Below, one piece after another: positions 61,924 to 64,000 of a DNA stretch of 64,000 nucleotides; positions within the stretch are counted from its first letter, which is position 1, and the number at the start of each line of letters is the position of its first letter. Origin of the DNA: Theocolax elegans (Eukaryota > Arthropoda > Insecta > Hymenoptera > Cerocephalidae); the NCBI GenBank assembly GCA_026168455.1, contig CM047428.1, positions 87,314,594 to 87,378,593 of the forward strand, given 5' to 3'. The notes under the pieces are model-generated. The model made no database searches. It worked only from the letters and a program-made list of their open reading frames with translations, and was not told the origin of the DNA. The position numbers and the translations under genes were made by a program.

Positions 61924-64000
61924 AAAATCTCGGTGTTCGCACATTTCTCATCCAAGTAAAATATAACTCGAGCGATATCGCGGGAGGCCAAGTGTTAAGA
62001 GACTAATTAACCAGGAATTTTCACGAATTTAAAGGGATACATTGGGATTAAGGGACACCTCTCTCCCATCCAGCCCCTATGAATATTTATGCATACCCGC
62101 GGAAAGAATATCCTTTACACCCTTATCGCTCTCGAGCTCTCTGGTTTCTTATATTATACCCCTATATACATATATATGCAACCACAGCGAACTAGACTTT
62201 CGAGATTTTATTACGCATTCTGTTATACATATATATATACACCTTTTAATTCATTTATACCGCTATCTCGAGTATTCCTTATTCTCCACCCTTTTCTTTT
62301 CCTTTTGGTTTTCTCGCACTGTTTGATATACTTATGTATATACAGATTTCCTTTGTATTTTCTTTTTACATATAGATCGTTTGGAAAAAAGAAGGAAAAA
62401 GTTATTGTTTTAAAGTTTATTTAGATATTTCGTATTTAGTATAATTCATTCCGAGGAAATATACCCTTAAACATATTTTTACACACACGAAGGACGTGTA
62501 TTATGCAATTTATTAACCCACGTCTTCAAAATAATTATAATAATCTGTATTCAACTTGTTTATCTTATGTCGTTTGTGCGATGTATACGAGGTTTATTTT
62601 GGTATCATTCGCACTCACCAAATTTAAACGAAATGTTCAAACATTCATCAAGTAAACTTTGATAATTTTGTATTATTGAATATAAACAAATGTAGTAAAA
62701 CTTTTAACAATATAAAAGTGTTAGAACTAATCAGATACTCACTGCAAATTTTTGAAATATTTTATAAATATTTTGAAAAATAAAAATTTTAAATTTTAAA
62801 TTCAAAACTCCAAAAATCAAAAAATTTTATAAACAATTTCAAGTTAATTTAGAACATTTATGTTCTTGGGTTATTTTGATTAAAGTCGATAGTTGTCAAG
62901 AGAAAAAGAATGATTTTCATACAATTTTTGAGTCTTTTGATAAAAAAACGTAGATTAATATGTTTATTCAAAAATTCTACTTAAACTCTAAATGGAAAGG
63001 ATTTAGAAAAACAAGCATTTTCAATATTTTTGCACATTTCTAAAAGTCAAAATATAGATAGTAACATTTTCTTTCAGACTGATAATTTCTGAAATAAACC
63101 AGGTGAAAATTTATTAAAAATTCGGGTCGCTTGACTATAAATAGTCAAATAAAAATTAAATGGAGTTATAACGAAATTGTCAAAAGATATTTGACAAAAA
63201 TTTGAAATTGAGTTACCTATGTACTTTGTAGAAGTTGCTTTAAAAATCCGAATTTAAATAGTATATAAAACATCAAATCATCTCTTCACTGACGACAAAG
63301 CGAAATTCAAATATTTAAATTTTTTAAAGTATTATTCCAACCAATTATTATATTGCATAATAAAGTTGCATGAAACCTAGAATTTATTTTTTTTTATTCA
63401 TATAATTTCAAATTTCGATCAACTCCTTTTTGAGAAATTTGTTTTTTATTGTTATTTATTTCAATGTTCATTGCTTTTAATATGTTAACTATGTACACTG
63501 ATAAATATTAATTGCTGCATTGTTTAATAACGAAGATACACAACTGTCAGAATAAATGAAATTAGCATATACTTTATAATAAAATTGACAATAATTATAC
63601 AAAAATTATTAAGTTTTAATTGTTTTAATACATAATGTAGCACCTTTTGAACTCTGATAATTTGATCATCAAACGATATAGTAATTTATAATAGAGAATA
63701 TATTTCTACATGTATAAGTGTAAATTATAGGATACAAAAATTTATGTTCCCTACTATAACATTCTTACAAGAAATAATCTTATTACTTATTAAAAAAAGA
63801 GCAACATTTAATCGATCAATTAATATAATCATACATTTTAATTTGTTGGTCACTCTTCGATTATTCTTACACTCGACTCGAATGAAAATAAACAATGATT
63901 TTTCTTTTTCGTCTATATATATATATCTTTATTAAATAAGCGGAATTCGTCATCTTACAATAAATTATACGCTATTTTTATAAGCTGCTAAAAATTAAAA
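61924..64000 (-). repeat. Segment A, second inverted copy (runs off the window)
   Basis: Begins at the complement of CGAGATTTT (61924-61932) and mirrors 48824 back to about 46716, where the window ends. The arm therefore continues beyond 64000. Confidence 0.9.

Overview
This is AT-rich nuclear DNA from an animal, almost certainly an insect. Its one confidently complete gene is a seven-exon Cdk9 whose protein is closest to insect CDK9. Spliced genes, a non-LTR retrotransposon, many foldback/MITE elements and abundant (GA)n and (TA)n tracts fit an insect. Hymenoptera is my guess, but nothing here proves the order.

Layout. 1-3667: two near-identical direct copies of a ~1.7 kb segment, 262 bp apart. 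4279-4562: an isolated GC-rich coding-looking stretch (acidic, then His-rich) that could be the N-terminal exon of a transcription factor such as a FoxD-type protein. 4.7-11.2 kb: AT-rich non-coding DNA with two small inverted-repeat elements. 11.2-15.4 kb: a minus-strand CR1/Jockey-type LINE with ORF1 and ORF2 (endonuclease plus reverse transcriptase). 15.5-36.9 kb: non-coding DNA holding a tRNA-derived SINE head, a 1 kb foldback element, several MITEs (one with TTAA ends), microsatellites and GC-rich islands. 37020-38694: Cdk9, plus strand.

From 38840, immediately after the Cdk9 polyadenylation signal, to the window end, the sequence is a nested set of inverted copies. Segment A runs forward (38840-42390), backward (42382-45402) and forward again (45408-48824). 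It continues into B (48825-55119), a 546 bp single-copy loop, then B and A backward (55666-64000 and beyond). In the stretches I compared by eye, the copies differ mainly by 1-2 base indels, often in homopolymers or short repeats, rather than by substitutions. The same is true of the 1-3667 duplication. Independent sequencing noise on one molecule, or an unresolved assembly fold-back, explains this better than old duplication. A recent real fold-back amplification is not excluded. Underlying unique DNA would be about 17 kb instead of 25 kb. Segment B carries a candidate first coding exon with an FxLxxIL (eh1-like) motif and a good splice donor; its inverted copy has a 2 bp frame-changing deletion.

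I found no prokaryotic-type features, CRISPR arrays, rRNA or intact tRNA genes. The points most worth following up are the nested palindrome, the LINE in which ORF1 and ORF2 share a frame across a single TGA, and the foldback/MITE families.
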